A DNA stretch of 48,562 bases from Prorocentrum cordatum (lineage: Eukaryota > Sar > Dinophyceae > Prorocentrales > Prorocentraceae), in assembly GCA_963575745.1 (NCBI GenBank), contig CAUYUJ010003681.1, positions 191,501 through 240,062 on the forward strand. The letters run 5' to 3'. This document shows, piece by piece, positions 20,181-30,423 of the stretch (positions are counted from its first letter, which is position 1; every line of letters starts with the position of its first letter). The notes under the pieces are model-generated. The model was not told the DNA's origin and made no database searches. It saw nothing but the letters and a program-made list of their open reading frames with translations. The position numbers were made by a program, and so were the translations under genes.

Positions 20181-22482
20181 GGCTACCGCACGTATTCGTC
20201 GCCGCTGCTTATGACCCTGTCGTCCGCCAATCTCAGCGCGCATGCGCAGCCATACAACCCCGTGCGAAAAGCAACTGGTGTTTGGTGAGCCCCCCGACTC
20301 CTCATTTCAATGTTGATCGCGCGACCGGCGAAGTTCGAACAACACATCGGCACCGCATTGAACATAGAAGTTGGGGGGATGGGGGGGGGAGGTGTGTAGA
20401 AAAACACCAGTTGCTTTTTGCACGGGGGGGTAGGGGCTCATATTGATCAGTTTTCACTTTGCTTCAGGAATGGGCCTTCGCCCAGATGTGTTCCAACTCA
20501 GGCAAATCATTCGCAAAAGTAATGGATGCGAGTTTTGGGGAGATCTGACTCGAGGGCAGTGGAAGTGTTAGTGTGGGTGAGGCAGAAGATGCGCGTGCGA
20601 AACATAGCCCACCACACACGAAGTTGGATTGGATATTTCTTCACTCATCCTCCTTCGTCAGTTTTCTCATGTTGTTGCTTCTCCTCTCCATCCTCTTCTG
20701 ATTCTTTCCTCCGCTTTCCCCCTCTGGCCTTCACACATCGACCAGCAAACGTTCGGCGCGAAGGGTTCGCGGTGGGATATCAGCAGTGCAATCTCGCGAG
20801 GCATGCTGGCACCTCTCGCGAGTCCAGTCGGCTGGCCCACTGCTCCTGCACAATGCAGTCGCGGGCGCGGCATTGGCGCGTGCATTGGCCAAGCTCTACA
20901 GAGGGGCCATGCCGTCCGGACGGCCAGCCTCGCTCGTTCTCGTCGCTTTCCATGCCACTTCTTTGGCAGCTGGCCTCGCGAAGACCACGGGCAGTCCTCC
21001 GCTGGCTGCAAGGTCTGGAGGCCTCGCGCGGCACGCTAGAGGACGTACATCTGGCGTGAGTCCGGCGTAAACTCAGTCTCGAATTGCCGCGTCAGGCCTG
21101 CTCGTTTCCATTCTACTTCCAGCGGGCAATTCGGAGTGATGACATGCGCAACATGACTTGGCGTGTCTGCGTGCACAAAAACGCACGGACCCAAGCAGTG
21201 ATGTACCACTACGGTGGAGTGGCGACTGCGTAGAATGCTAGTCTGATGCTTCATTCCTCTATGTGCAAGTACCGGAAGGACGTGTTCCCTTCAGCACCAA
21301 GTATCGCATGAGATCGTGCGATTCCGATTCAGGATGGGCCTCGCGGCACGCTTCAGATATCTGCTGGTGGTATCCGGAGTGATGCTTCCTCCGCTCGACG
21401 TGCAAGGGCACGACGAGCGCAGAACGCGCAAGCCATCCGTTACCGGGAGCGCAGACGTTTCCAGATTCCTGTCGCTGCCCGCGGCATCTGTCTTGCGCTT
21501 AAGCCAGGCATTGCCAGTGCTCTCTCAGCGCGTAGATTTCTGAAATCTCTCGCAACGACCCGCCTTTGTTGCGCATAGGGGGGTCACGGTGCAATGACAA
21601 TTCTTTGGTGGGCTGGGAGGGGAGGGAACGAGTTGACAGGTGGAACACCTGGCTCAACAAGCTCACAGTTGGCGCTGCGTGCTCGAAAGCGCAGGCAATT
21701 GGAGCACCTTTCGCGCAGCTGGGGCGGCACCGCGGGTGTGCGGGTGTGCGAGCCCACCATTTGTGAGGAGTGGGTGTGCCTGTCCATTTGGTGTGATCGC
21801 AACCGCTAGGGCACTCGGTATGAGAAGGAGCCTGCAAGCTGATTCTTAGAGCATGCGTGAGTACTTAGACAGGTCCCATCTGTGCCTTCCTGCTTCGTAC
21901 TTCATCGATGTCCCGTTTCAAGCGTTTAGACAGTTTCAAGCCTAGGCATTCTTTATGTCGCGTCACTGGCCATGACGCCAGCGAGGATACATGTTATGTG
22001 GGTGTCTGGAAACCTCCCTGCGTTCGAACGAAAGGTTTTGTGAGCCTTCCTTGCTCCCCTCGTCGTTCGCCTCCGTTCTCTCCTCTCTCTCGTCCGTGCA
22101 CCTGCGGTCCCTTGGGAGGGAGTGCTGCGCCGTCGAGAACTGATATTTCAGGCGTGACCTCACATGTGGCGTATGGAGGACAAGGCCAACTGTTCAAAGC
22201 AAGGGAGCATACAATCATACATTCAGGCCTGGATGCATGACCGGAACACAGTAAGCAAGGAGTCAAACAATCACGCCAGCCAGCCAGGAAGAAAGCAGCC
22301 AATCGCGGCAGTCAGCATGCAATGAATCAAGCAAGCCCGCCTCAGACAAACGCGTCGACAACCCGTCGGCATTCCCAGTGGCAACACATTGACAGTCCGT
22401 GAGAACATTTATAGACTCTACGTGCCGCCCCCGCTGGGGCCGTTGAATTGATGCAAGGGTCCTAGATGTCCACCACGTGGTT
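20181..22482. other. No gene seen; left flank of the DIRS-type element
   Basis: Only short frames without recognisable motifs. Notable items are a 15-base palindrome AGATTTCTGAAATCT near 21534-21548 and a loose run of CAAGCA/CAGC-type units at 22190-22340 just left of the element. Confidence 0.55.
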
Positions 22483-22661
22483 GTGACTTTTAGTGCCAAG
22501 TAAAAGAAATGATAACTGTTACATGTGTTGGGCGGCGTTGGGCCGTACAGGATTGTAGTGCACGATGTCGTGAAGCAAGGGTGTCCGAGATGGCTTCCGC
22601 AACAGTTGTTGTCGTGAAGCAAGGGTGTCCGAGATGGGAACCGTTTTCCGGTCACCTGAGG

Positions 22662-22925
22662 CTTGCTGACTTTCTGGGGACCCCATGCGGCCTCCTGAGG
22701 TCACCAGCGGGAGGTTCCCACAGCTTGCGTCGGTGACCTTCTGGGGCCCCCAAGCGACCTCCTGAGGTCACCGGCCTGGGGTTCCCACTGCTTGCGTCGG
22801 TGACCTTCTGGGGCCCCCTTGCGGCCTCCTGAGGTCACCGGCCGGGGGTTCCCACTGCTTGCGTCGGTGACCTTCTGAGGCCCCCTTGCGGCCTCCTGAG
22901 GTCACCGGCCGGGGGTTCCCTCTGC
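22662..22925. repeat. 67-bp tandem repeat in A1 with GGTGACC/GGTCACC dyads
   Basis: Four units start near 22662, 22724, 22791 and 22858 (the first is 62 bp, the others 67 bp). Each pairs CGGTGACC with GAGGTCACCGG about 27 bases later, able to form a hairpin around GGGGCCCC. The same array is present in A2 (about 29892-30155). Confidence 0.9.
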
Positions 22926-22979
22926 TGTTGCATCGCATTGTGTTGCATAGCATCTTTGCTGCCACAGTGCTCATGCTGT

Positions 22980-23001
22980 TCCGTGGCCATTTTGGCTCAA
23001 G
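22980..23001 (+). promoter_or_regulatory. Spliced-leader-like 22-mer inside repeat A1
   Basis: The sequence matches the conserved 22-nt dinoflagellate spliced leader at 21 of 22 positions (first base degenerate), including GCCATTTTGGCTCAAG. The one mismatch is G instead of A at position 6. It is not followed by a GT donor, so it is not a spliced-leader RNA gene; it looks like leader sequence incorporated from a trans-spliced cDNA, or leader mimicry. The A2 copy (from about 30209) lacks three bases within it. Confidence 0.8.
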
Positions 23002-23119
23002 TGGCCAAACTGGTGCTCATTCTTATTGACTCTGTGATTTCTCAATCTCGTGCGCGCACCCCGCGCGCGGCTGCAGCGCGGGCGCCGCGCTGCTTTGGGC
23101 CCGCAGGCGGGGCCGGGCC

Positions 23120-24630
23120 ATGGTTGACCCGTCCGCCAGCGAGCTCCGGGGGTTGAACAACCTCCAGGACATCCAGAACTGGGTCGGTCTCCAGCCCACT
23201 GTGTGGGCGGCTTTGCAGTCCGAGCTCGGGGAGGTTGCGCAGATCCGCGAGGTCGTCCTCATTCCTCCTCATGCTTGGATCGCCGGCGTGGCGGCCGCCC
23301 GGGTGCAGGATGCCACCCCTGAAGGCGGGGACCCCCCACCGCCCCGTCCTCTCCGTGGCGTCGAGTTGGGGCATGCGCGGGGGTTTCGTCGCGTCTGCCG
23401 GCTGCGCCTCGGACTACCTGCCGACGAAGAAGGCGAGGGCTCCCCTTCTGGGGGCGGCGGCGGAGTGGCGGCGCCGGGGAACCCTCTTGGGCCCCCGGAG
23501 GTCGTCAATGCGAGCTCCATCAGGAAGGTCAAGATGTCGACCATCTTCGACCAGGCGGACGACTCCGAGATCGCCCCCTGGTCGGCCCAACGGACGCGAA
23601 CGGTCATGGCGGCCTTCAAGGCGGCCAACGACGACGAGGACCCCGAGCCAGACGAGGACGTCACTGGGGACCAGCTGGCGGCCTTGGAGCATCGCATCCA
23701 GACGGGCGCGTGCCCCTGCCCCGACTTCGGGGTGTGGCGGCCGTACGGCCAGCGGTTCGCGTGCATCACATCACGCCGGCCGGCGACTACAGGCCTTACG
23801 AGGTGCCAGGGCCGCCGACGTTCGCGGAGTGGCTGCCTGCGTTCCGAGTTTTCTCGGTCGGCATGCGTGCGCTCGGGGCCGCCACGACCACGAGGCTCCA
23901 GCTGTACCAGAACAAAATCTCCAAGTTCAACAACACCTACGGCGAGGTCTGTTGGTGGTTGGTCGCGCTGGCGGATCAGCGGATGCGATCCGAGCGCATG
24001 GAGCGCATCAGGAGGCGCGCCGAGGAAGAGTACGCGGCTGCGCAGGTTTCGGGGGCGCCGCACGCCTTCGACCCGAAGATGCCGTGGGACTACTGCTTCA
24101 AGGCCGCCGCTGCCGACTCCGATTTCTGGGATGAGGAGCTGGGGCGCAAGGCGACGCTCTGGGTCACCCACCTCAGGACCAGGCAGCAGCTCACCGACGA
24201 CGGCACTGGGCATTCCGGCCCTGGCGGAGGCCCCAGCGGAGGCCCAGGCGGAGGCTCGGGAGGAGGTGGAGGCGGCGGCACAGGCGGCAACGGCGGCGGC
24301 AAGCGCGGTGCGAAGCGCGCCTGGGGGAGCCAGGACCGCGCAGCCTCGGATTCCAGTCAGTTTGGAGGCAGCGGCCGCGGTCGCAGCGGAGGACGCGGCG
24401 GGGGCCGTGGCGCCGCGGGCGGCGGCAAAGGCAACGCGAAGCATCCGGGCGGCAGGTGGCGCGGGGACGAGAGAGGCAAGCCGCTTTGCTGGGCGTGGAA
24501 CCACAACGCCAATGGGTGCAGCGAGGTGTGCGCCAACGGCAGGGTGCACGCCTGCGAGTGGTGCAGGTCCCCAAAGCACAGATCCATCGAGTGCCGCCAG
24601 AAGCCTGACGGGTGGTCGCCGCCCCGTTGA
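23120..24630 (+). pseudogene. ORF1 (Gag-like) of the DIRS-type element, one frameshift
   Basis: The ATG at 23120 (context GCCATGG) begins SASELRGLNNLQDIQNWVG and continues with VNASSIRKVKMSTIFDQADD and DFGVWRPYGQRF to about 23760. The reading then moves to another frame at about 23758-23775 (HHITPAGDYRPYEVPGPP, FNNTYGEVCWWLVALADQ, a Gly-rich linker at 24205-24420). It ends after a Cys/His cluster (CWAWNHNANGC, CEWCRSPKH, about 24487-24600) at TGA 24628-24630. The cluster suggests a nucleic-acid-binding capsid-type protein. One base lost near the junction explains the switch; programmed frameshifting is possible but less likely, since no clear slippery site was seen. Confidence 0.75.
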
Positions 24631-24699
24631 CTATCTCCCCAGGCGGGCGAACGCGGCCGTCCAGAGTCGAGCGAACGGCCAGCGGACCCGCTGGGGAAG

Positions 24700-27660
24700 A
24701 TGCGGAAGACAGAACTGCTCGACGAGGGCGGCGGCGCGTCGGTGCGTCAGTTGGGCACCCGCCTTCGGCAGATTTTCGGCTGCGCGGGCGATGCCTCGGC
24801 GCCCGCCGATGCAGGTGCCGCCCCGGGATCATCCGGCGCCGCGGAGTCGGTGCAACGCCCCCCCACACACCGGAGGCAAGGAGGAGGCACCAGGAGCAGG
24901 AGCCGCTTGCAGGAGAGAGCGAGGAGCGGCAGGCGTCGCTCTCCCTCCCTGGAGAGCCGCCGGAGGAGGAAGCACGGCGGAAGAGGGAACGGCTCCCCGC
25001 CGAGCCGTGGGCGCCCTGTCCTTGCCGACGCCTCCGCGGGCGAGGCTTCCCGGGTCAGGGATCGGACAAAGACGCAGTGATGCTTCCGCCCTCGGTCCGA
25101 TCAGGGAGCGCGCGGCAGGGGCGGCAGGCAACGCTCCGCCTCGCCAGAGGGCGCGCCAGGCCAGGGTCACCGAGAGCACAGGCACGACCCGCTGCCGCAC
25201 CGGGGGCGTTCGGTTCTTGCCGGCGCCTCTGGAGGCAGCCCTCCCCGAGTGGAGAAGCATGCGGACCAGTCGCGGGGCACCCGCCCTCGAGTCCGCTCGC
25301 GCTCAGCTGCCGGTCGGGCCGCGCGGATCGACGACCTCCGCGCGAAGCACGACCGCTTGCAGGAGGTCATCCGCCAGCGGAAGGACCGGTTGCGCCTGGC
25401 CGGGGTGCGCCAGGAGGCCGAGGCGTCTGGGCGGGGTCGAGCCGCGCAAGACGCAGGCGGACGATCACCCCCAAAGGCACCAGCGGGCACGTCGCTTGCC
25501 AACCCAACGGCTGGCTCCCGGGCGGCGCGGCGGGCAGAAGAGAACGAGGCGTGCATCGGCGGGCTCCGGGCGCCGTGGAAGGCCGTCAAGAAGCTCCCGA
25601 TGCTCGCGGAGACCGGTCGGACGATCGGGGCCTTCCTCGACGAGTTCCTGGACCAGCATCCCGATTTCCTCGACCTCCCCGACGGCGGCGAGCGCGCTCA
25701 GGAGCTGGTCCGGGGTCCGCGCCTTCGCACGGCGCGGGAGGACTTGCGTCGCGCCCTCGGCGCGAAGGAGGCCAAGGCGCATAAGCGGACGCCCTGGAAG
25801 CGGGACATCGTCGAGGCGCGCGCGGCTGCCTCGCAGGACCCGGAGGTGCACCTTGGAGATTGGCTTCGGGACGGCGCCCCCATCGGCGTGGCCAGACCGG
25901 TGCCGAGCTGCGGGATCTTTCCCCAACTCGGCCCGGCCGCGAAGGAGCGCACGCAGGCGCATGAGGTGCTATCGTTGCTGGAGGCGCACGGCAACTACAA
26001 GAGCTTCGAGGAGGCCAGGGTGCACGCGGAGCCCGAGATCTAGAGGGTCATCAAGGAGGGTTTCGCGGTCAGGTTCAAGTCCTGGAAGCAGGTCGTCGGC
26101 ACTTACGGCCCGGTTGCGGCGCCCAGGCTCGCTTGCATCGTCGAGGACCGGAAGGGCGGCGCGAAGAAGGCCAGGATCATCATCGACCTCCGCAGATCGG
26201 GTGTCAACAGGCGCGTGCAGGTCGACGAGAGGATTGTGCTTCCGCGCCCGAAGGACATCCTCAGCAATGCCATGCACCTCCTGCGCCACGCCGCGGAGGA
26301 CGAGGAGGTCGAGGCGATGGCGTTGGATTTCAAGGACGCCTTTCACACGCTGCCAGTCCATGCAGACGAGCTCCCGTATGGCGTGGCGAAGGTCTTCGAC
26401 GGCGAGTACGTGGCGTTTCGTACGGTGGTCTTCGGCGGCGAGGCGAGCCCGCTGCTCTGGGGCCGCGCGGCGGCGTACGTCATGCGCGGTGCGCAGTCGA
26501 TCTTCGAGCCGGAGCATCTCCTGGGCGAGTGCGACGTCGACGACCCCCTGGTGCTCGCCGTCGGCACGGCCGAGACGCGGAGGCGGCGGTTCGCCAAGTT
26601 CCTCCTCTGGCCCATCCTTCTGGGACTGCGGCTTTCTTGGGCCAAGGTCTCGCGGGGGAGGCGGGTCGAGTGGTGCGGCGTGGAATACCGCCTCGTCTCG
26701 CGGTACGTCGTGCAGGCGGTGCTGGCGCAGGCTTTCGCGCAGGAGTTCAAGGCGGGGATCGAGCAAGGGACGAGGCGGCCGCTCATTACGCGGTCGGAGC
26801 TGCGGCGCATCGCGGGGAGGGCGTCGTGGGCGACAGGTCTGGTGCCGACGATGCGCTCTTTCATCGACAGCCTGTGGGCCACGCTGGCCGACCTCAATGC
26901 CGCGTCCAAGGGGGATTCGGGGATCCCCTGGATCGGCAGGGGCCCCCAGCCAGCTGCGCAGACCTCGCGCATCATTGTCGCGTTGGCGTGGTTGCATGCC
27001 TTCCTCGAGGGCGTTGTCACGGGTGGTGATCCTGGTCGGACGGTCGACGTCAGGGAGTGGTTCCGGCAGCCGTCCATCGAGATCGTCTGCGATGCTTCCC
27101 GTGGGGCCTGGGGGCGGTCCTATGGGTCGACGGGGCCGCTCGCGCTTACCTTTTCGACGAGGTCGGCCTGGCGGACGTCGAGGAGCTGGGGGTCGAGAAG
27201 GGTTCGTGCAAGGCCCAGGCGGTCCTGGAAGCGCTGGCCATTGCGGTCGCGGCGCGGACTTGGCTTCCCAGGTGGGCGCAGCACCGGACTGGCGTTCGAG
27301 TCAAGAGCGACTCCATGGCGGCGCTCGGGGCCCTTGGTTAGATGGCCAGTCCAAAGCCCGCCCGCCATCAACAAGATCGCCAGGGAGATCGCCCTCGACG
27401 TGGCGCAGAGTCGGTACGGCATCGACGTGCTGGAGCACGTGCCGGGCGAGCTCAATGACGTCGCGGACGCACTGTCGAGGGCCTTCGAGCCGGGCGGGCG
27501 CTTCGCGCTCCCCGAGGTCTTGCGGCAGGCTGGGTGCACGCGGACTCCCGTGGCCGCGCGCGACGGGTCGTGGTGGCGCTCCATGGCCCCCACGCGGACG
27601 GTGCTGGACAAGGCTGCTGGCGGGCGACGGTGCCGCGACGAGCCACGCTCGGCGCCTTGA
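24700..27660 (+). pseudogene. Reverse transcriptase - RNase H of the DIRS-type element, decayed
   Basis: A start at 24700 (MRKTELLDEGGG) is plausible. The N-terminal part to about 25285 is frame-scrambled, with a stop at 25078. From 25285 one frame runs through LDEFLDQHPDFLDLPDG to a TAG at 26041-26043, then resumes with RT motifs: ARIIIDLRRSGVNRRV, MALDFKDAFHTLP (motif A Asp 26326-26328), FGGEASPLLWGR, and DVDDPLV (26533-26550, motif C). RNase H acidic residues follow: IVCDAS (Asp 27091-27093), LEALAIA (Glu 27228-27230), VKSDSMAAL (Asp 27309-27311), LNDVADALSR (Asp 27466-27468). They are split by a frameshift near 27097, TAG 27339-27341 and a compensating shift near 27355. All catalytic acids survive, but this copy could not make the enzyme unaided. 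Confidence 0.85.
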
Positions 27661-28060
27661 GCGGAGGCGCGCCGGAGGTCCCGCCAGGCGAGCTTTCGGA
27701 GATGCCTCCCCGCCTGGGCGCGACAAGGGCGCAGGCTCGTTGGAGCGGGGCCTCCCGCGAGTGATCCGCGTCGTCAACGCTCCCGCCGACGCGCTGCGCG
27801 AGGGGCCGAGGCGGGTCGACGGCGCGCAGGGGCGCCGCGGCCGCGAGGAGGAGGAGAGGAGCAGCGGCGGGGTACCGGATGCTCTCTTGGGCCCGGGGCC
27901 CGCGCCAGCCAGGCGAAGGCGGGATGAGACGGCGGCAGCGGCGCCAGCCAAGCGTGCCTGCTTGGCAGGGGCGCTGCAGGTCATCGGATGTCCGCAGCGC
28001 TCCGCTGCCGCCGCCGCAGAGTTCAGGGAAGCCACCCTGGCGGTGACGACGAGGCCCGTG

Positions 28061-29467
28061 ATGGACAGCTACACGAAGGCCCTCGTCTCGCTGGCCAAGG
28101 CGGGCGGCTTCGATTTGCTGCCGTTTACGCTTGAGAAGGCTTACAGGATCGGCGGCGCGCTGCGCGCGGCCGGGTACAGGTCCACAGCGTGCTATCTGGA
28201 GAGGTATAAGCAGATGCACGTCGAGGAGGACTACGATTGGTCGGTCAGGCTGCACGGTGTGATGAGAGGGTGCCGACGTGCGTCGATCAGGGGCCTCGGG
28301 CCGCCGACGCACGCGGCGGTCTTCACCCTGGAGTCGTGGCTGGTGGCGGCCCATGTGAAGCGAGCGCACGCCCAGGGCGGTCCGACCGAGCCCGGTCGCT
28401 TCATCACTGTGGGCACTTGGTGGATGCTGCGGGAGATCGAGGTGGCCCTCCTCACAATCGAGCGCGTCCGCTTCCTGGAGGAGACGGACTCAGTTGCCGT
28501 GGACCTGGGCGTCACGAAGAAGGATATCCAGGGCTGCGGATGCACCCGGGTGCACTCGTGCATCTGCCAGTGCAGGCCGGAGTGGCAAGCCATCTGCCCA
28601 GTGTGCGTCGTCCGAGCCCAGCTCCAGAAGCGACGGGCTGACCAGGCGGAGCCTTGCGACCCATTGTTCGCGGACGCCGCCGGCTACGCGGTCGTCAAGA
28701 GGGCCGCGGTCGCGACCATGCGCGCGCTGCTTGTGCCGGAGGGCGCTGGACAGGTGAACGGCCACTCCTTGCGGCGCATGGGCGCGCAGCTGCTCGCCGC
28801 GGCAGGCGTCGAGCAGTGGCTGGTCGAGTGGTTCGGCCGATGGGGCTCCGACGCCGTCAAGCGCTACGTCGAGGACGCGCGGTCGCGGGCCCCGCAGGCA
28901 CGGTCTCTGGCGCTTCGGGCGGCCCGAAGCGATGCCAACGTGGAGCCGGGGCCTGCGACGATGGCCGCGGCCGGGGCGCGCGATGCCCCGCTGGCGCGCG
29001 AAGGGGAGGAGGAGCGCCAGGGCGGCGCAGCTGGCCCGATCGGCCTCGAGGAGTTGGTCGGGCGCCTCGTGGAGGAGAGGATGCGGGAGAGGGAGGAGAG
29101 GTTACGCCTCGTCTCCTACGCTCTCGGCAAGACACATGTCGCGAGGGCCCGCGCGTGCGAGTCGAGAGTGCCCCGCGAGCGGAGCTCGCTGTGCGGCTGG
29201 CATTTCGGAGGTCTCCCGCAGTCGGCCCTCACCTTCCACGAGGGGCGCGCTGACTTGCATGACGCCTGCAGGAAGTGCGTCCGGCTCGCGGCCTCGCGTG
29301 GCTGGCCGGTGGACTGCGCTGCAGCCGGCGCCGGCGGCGAGCGTGGCGAAGGCAGCTCGTCCTCGCAGTCATCCGATTCCGGTTCTGGGTCGGACAGGCC
29401 GCCGTCGGACGATGCCGAGGCGGGTCGAGGCGAGACCGAGGACGAGGCTCCCGGTGCTCGTGCTTGA
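28061..29467 (+). CDS. Tyrosine recombinase with Cys-rich tail (DIRS-type element)
   Basis: The frame is open well upstream of 28061, and 28061 is the first Met of the recognisable region (MDSYTKALVSLAKAGGFDLL). Catalytic signature: Arg in WWMLREIE (28430-28432), VTKKD (possible hairpin Lys), a C-x-C-rich insert (GCGCTRVHSCICQCR, CPVC), His and Arg of GHSLRR (28763-28765, 28772-28774), Trp of GRWGSD (28841-28843) and the nucleophile Tyr of VKRYVED (28865-28867). The tail carries CGWHFGG...H...CRKC (29190-29282), a likely zinc-binding unit, and an acidic Ser-rich end. It should integrate a circular DNA copy. No internal stop is present, so this protein may still be intact. It may be fused to pol in a functional element or be a separate ORF. 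Confidence 0.82.
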   Translation: MDSYTKALVSLAKAGGFDLLPFTLEKAYRIGGALRAAGYRSTACYLERYKQMHVEEDYDWSVRLHGVMRGCRRASIRGLGPPTHAAVFTLESWLVAAHVKRAHAQGGPTEPGRFITVGTWWMLREIEVALLTIERVRFLEETDSVAVDLGVTKKDIQGCGCTRVHSCICQCRPEWQAICPVCVVRAQLQKRRADQAEPCDPLFADAAGYAVVKRAAVATMRALLVPEGAGQVNGHSLRRMGAQLLAAAGVEQWLVEWFGRWGSDAVKRYVEDARSRAPQARSLALRAARSDANVEPGPATMAAAGARDAPLAREGEEERQGGAAGPIGLEELVGRLVEERMREREERLRLVSYALGKTHVARARACESRVPRERSSLCGWHFGGLPQSALTFHEGRADLHDACRKCVRLAASRGWPVDCAAAGAGGERGEGSSSSQSSDSGSGSDRPPSDDAEAGRGETEDEAPGARA

Positions 29468-29565
29468 CGTCTCGCCGTCCTGGCTCTCTTGGGCAGGGCG
29501 GGGGACAGTGTGCTTCATTTTGGGGCCGAGTTTTGGAACGTACGCTGGGTCGGGTCGCGGCCAGG

Positions 29566-29712
29566 GCGGGCGTGCCAGTCGCGAGCGACGCCGGCGCCCC
29601 GATCCAGGCGCACTGAGGAAAAGAGGAGCTTCGAGCTTCGACCTCTCTCACCCCACCCTCCGTCCTCTGTCTTCGGCGGGCGGGGGGGGTATCACATGTG
29701 CAACAAGTTATC
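29566..29712 (+). repeat. Split direct repeat B1 (internal copy)
   Basis: 147 bp, from GCGGGCGTGCCAGTCGCGAG to CATGTGCAACAAGTTATC. It is identical by eye to B2 (30424-30570) and directly abuts A2. Confidence 0.92.
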
Positions 29713-30257
29713 GTGACTTTTAGTGCCAAGTAAAAGAAATGATAACTGTTACATGTGTTGGGCGGCGTTGGGCCGTACAGGATTGTAGTGCACGATGTCG
29801 TGAAGCAAGGGTGTCCGAGATGGCTTCCGCAACAGTTGTTGTCGTGAAGCAAGGGTGTCCGAGATGGGAACCGTTTTCCGGTCTCCTGTGGCTTGCTGAC
29901 TTTCTGGGGACCCCATGCGGCCTCCTGAGGTCACCAGCGGGAGGTTCCCACAGCTTGCGTCGGTGACCTTCTGGGGCCCCCAAGCGACCTCCTGAGGTCA
30001 CCGGCCTGGGGTTCCCACTGCTTGCGTCGGTGACCTTCTGGGGCCCCTTTGCGGCCTCCTGAGGTCACCGGCCGGGGGTTCCCACTGCTTGCGTCGGTGA
30101 CCTTCTGGGGCCCCCTTGCGGCCTCCTGAGGTCACCGGCCGGGGGTTCCCTCTGCTGTTGCATCGCATTGTGTTGCATAGCATCTTTGCTGCCACAGTGC
30201 TCATGCTGTTCCGTGGCCTTTGGCTCAGTGGCCAAACTGGTGCTCATTCTTATTGAC
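29713..30257 (+). repeat. Split direct repeat A2 (internal copy)
   Basis: 545 bp, matching A1 from GTGACTTTT to CTTATTGAC. The three bases it lacks all fall in the spliced-leader-like segment. Its 67-bp tandem array is kept. Confidence 0.92.
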
Positions 30258-30423
30258 CCCACCCTCCCAGGCCCTTCGAATGCGTGGACGACCCCCACCT
30301 CTCCAGGTGTGGCCTTTTGGCCCACGTGGAGGCGCTCAGGCGTGCAGCACGGCGCGGTAACGCCGAGAGGGGTGAGTTGTGAGATGTTGTGAGGGGTGCG
30401 TTCACTTCCGAGGGGGCGGGCGT
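30258..30423 (+). other. 166-bp unique spacer between A2 and B2
   Basis: Seen once in the window. It contains a small hairpin, CCACCT-CTCC-AGGTGTGG, near 30295-30312. No frame of interest. Confidence 0.7.

Larger units (their letters stand above)
22483..23030 (+). repeat. Split direct repeat A1 (left terminus)
   Basis: 548 bp, starting GTGACTTTTAGTGCC and ending CATTCTTATTGAC. It contains two copies of GTGAAGCAAGGGTGTCCGAG 45 bases apart, an internal 67-bp tandem repeat (22662-22925) and a spliced-leader-like 22-mer (22980-23001). It ends 89 bases before the ORF1 ATG, so it should hold the element's promoter or leader. Confidence 0.92.

Noticed and set aside
20786-21070. Possible coding exon (Ala/Leu-rich frame)
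   Set aside because: Protein-like composition only; no motif, splice signals or family resemblance could be supported.
22980-23001. A spliced-leader RNA gene
   Set aside because: The leader is not followed by GT or the conserved intron and Sm-site part of such a gene, and it sits inside a retroelement repeat.
23120-29467. One 6.3-kb uninterrupted reading frame as a single 2115-residue protein
   Set aside because: The recognisable Gag, RT and RNase H sequences lie in other frames over 23.76-27.6 kb; only the two ends of this frame carry real protein. It is open by GC-rich chance in the middle.
22483-30257. A1 and A2 as LTRs of an ordinary LTR retrotransposon
   Set aside because: No TG...CA ends, no integrase, no flanking duplication, and a second repeat pair B1/B2 plus a tyrosine recombinase fit split direct repeats better.
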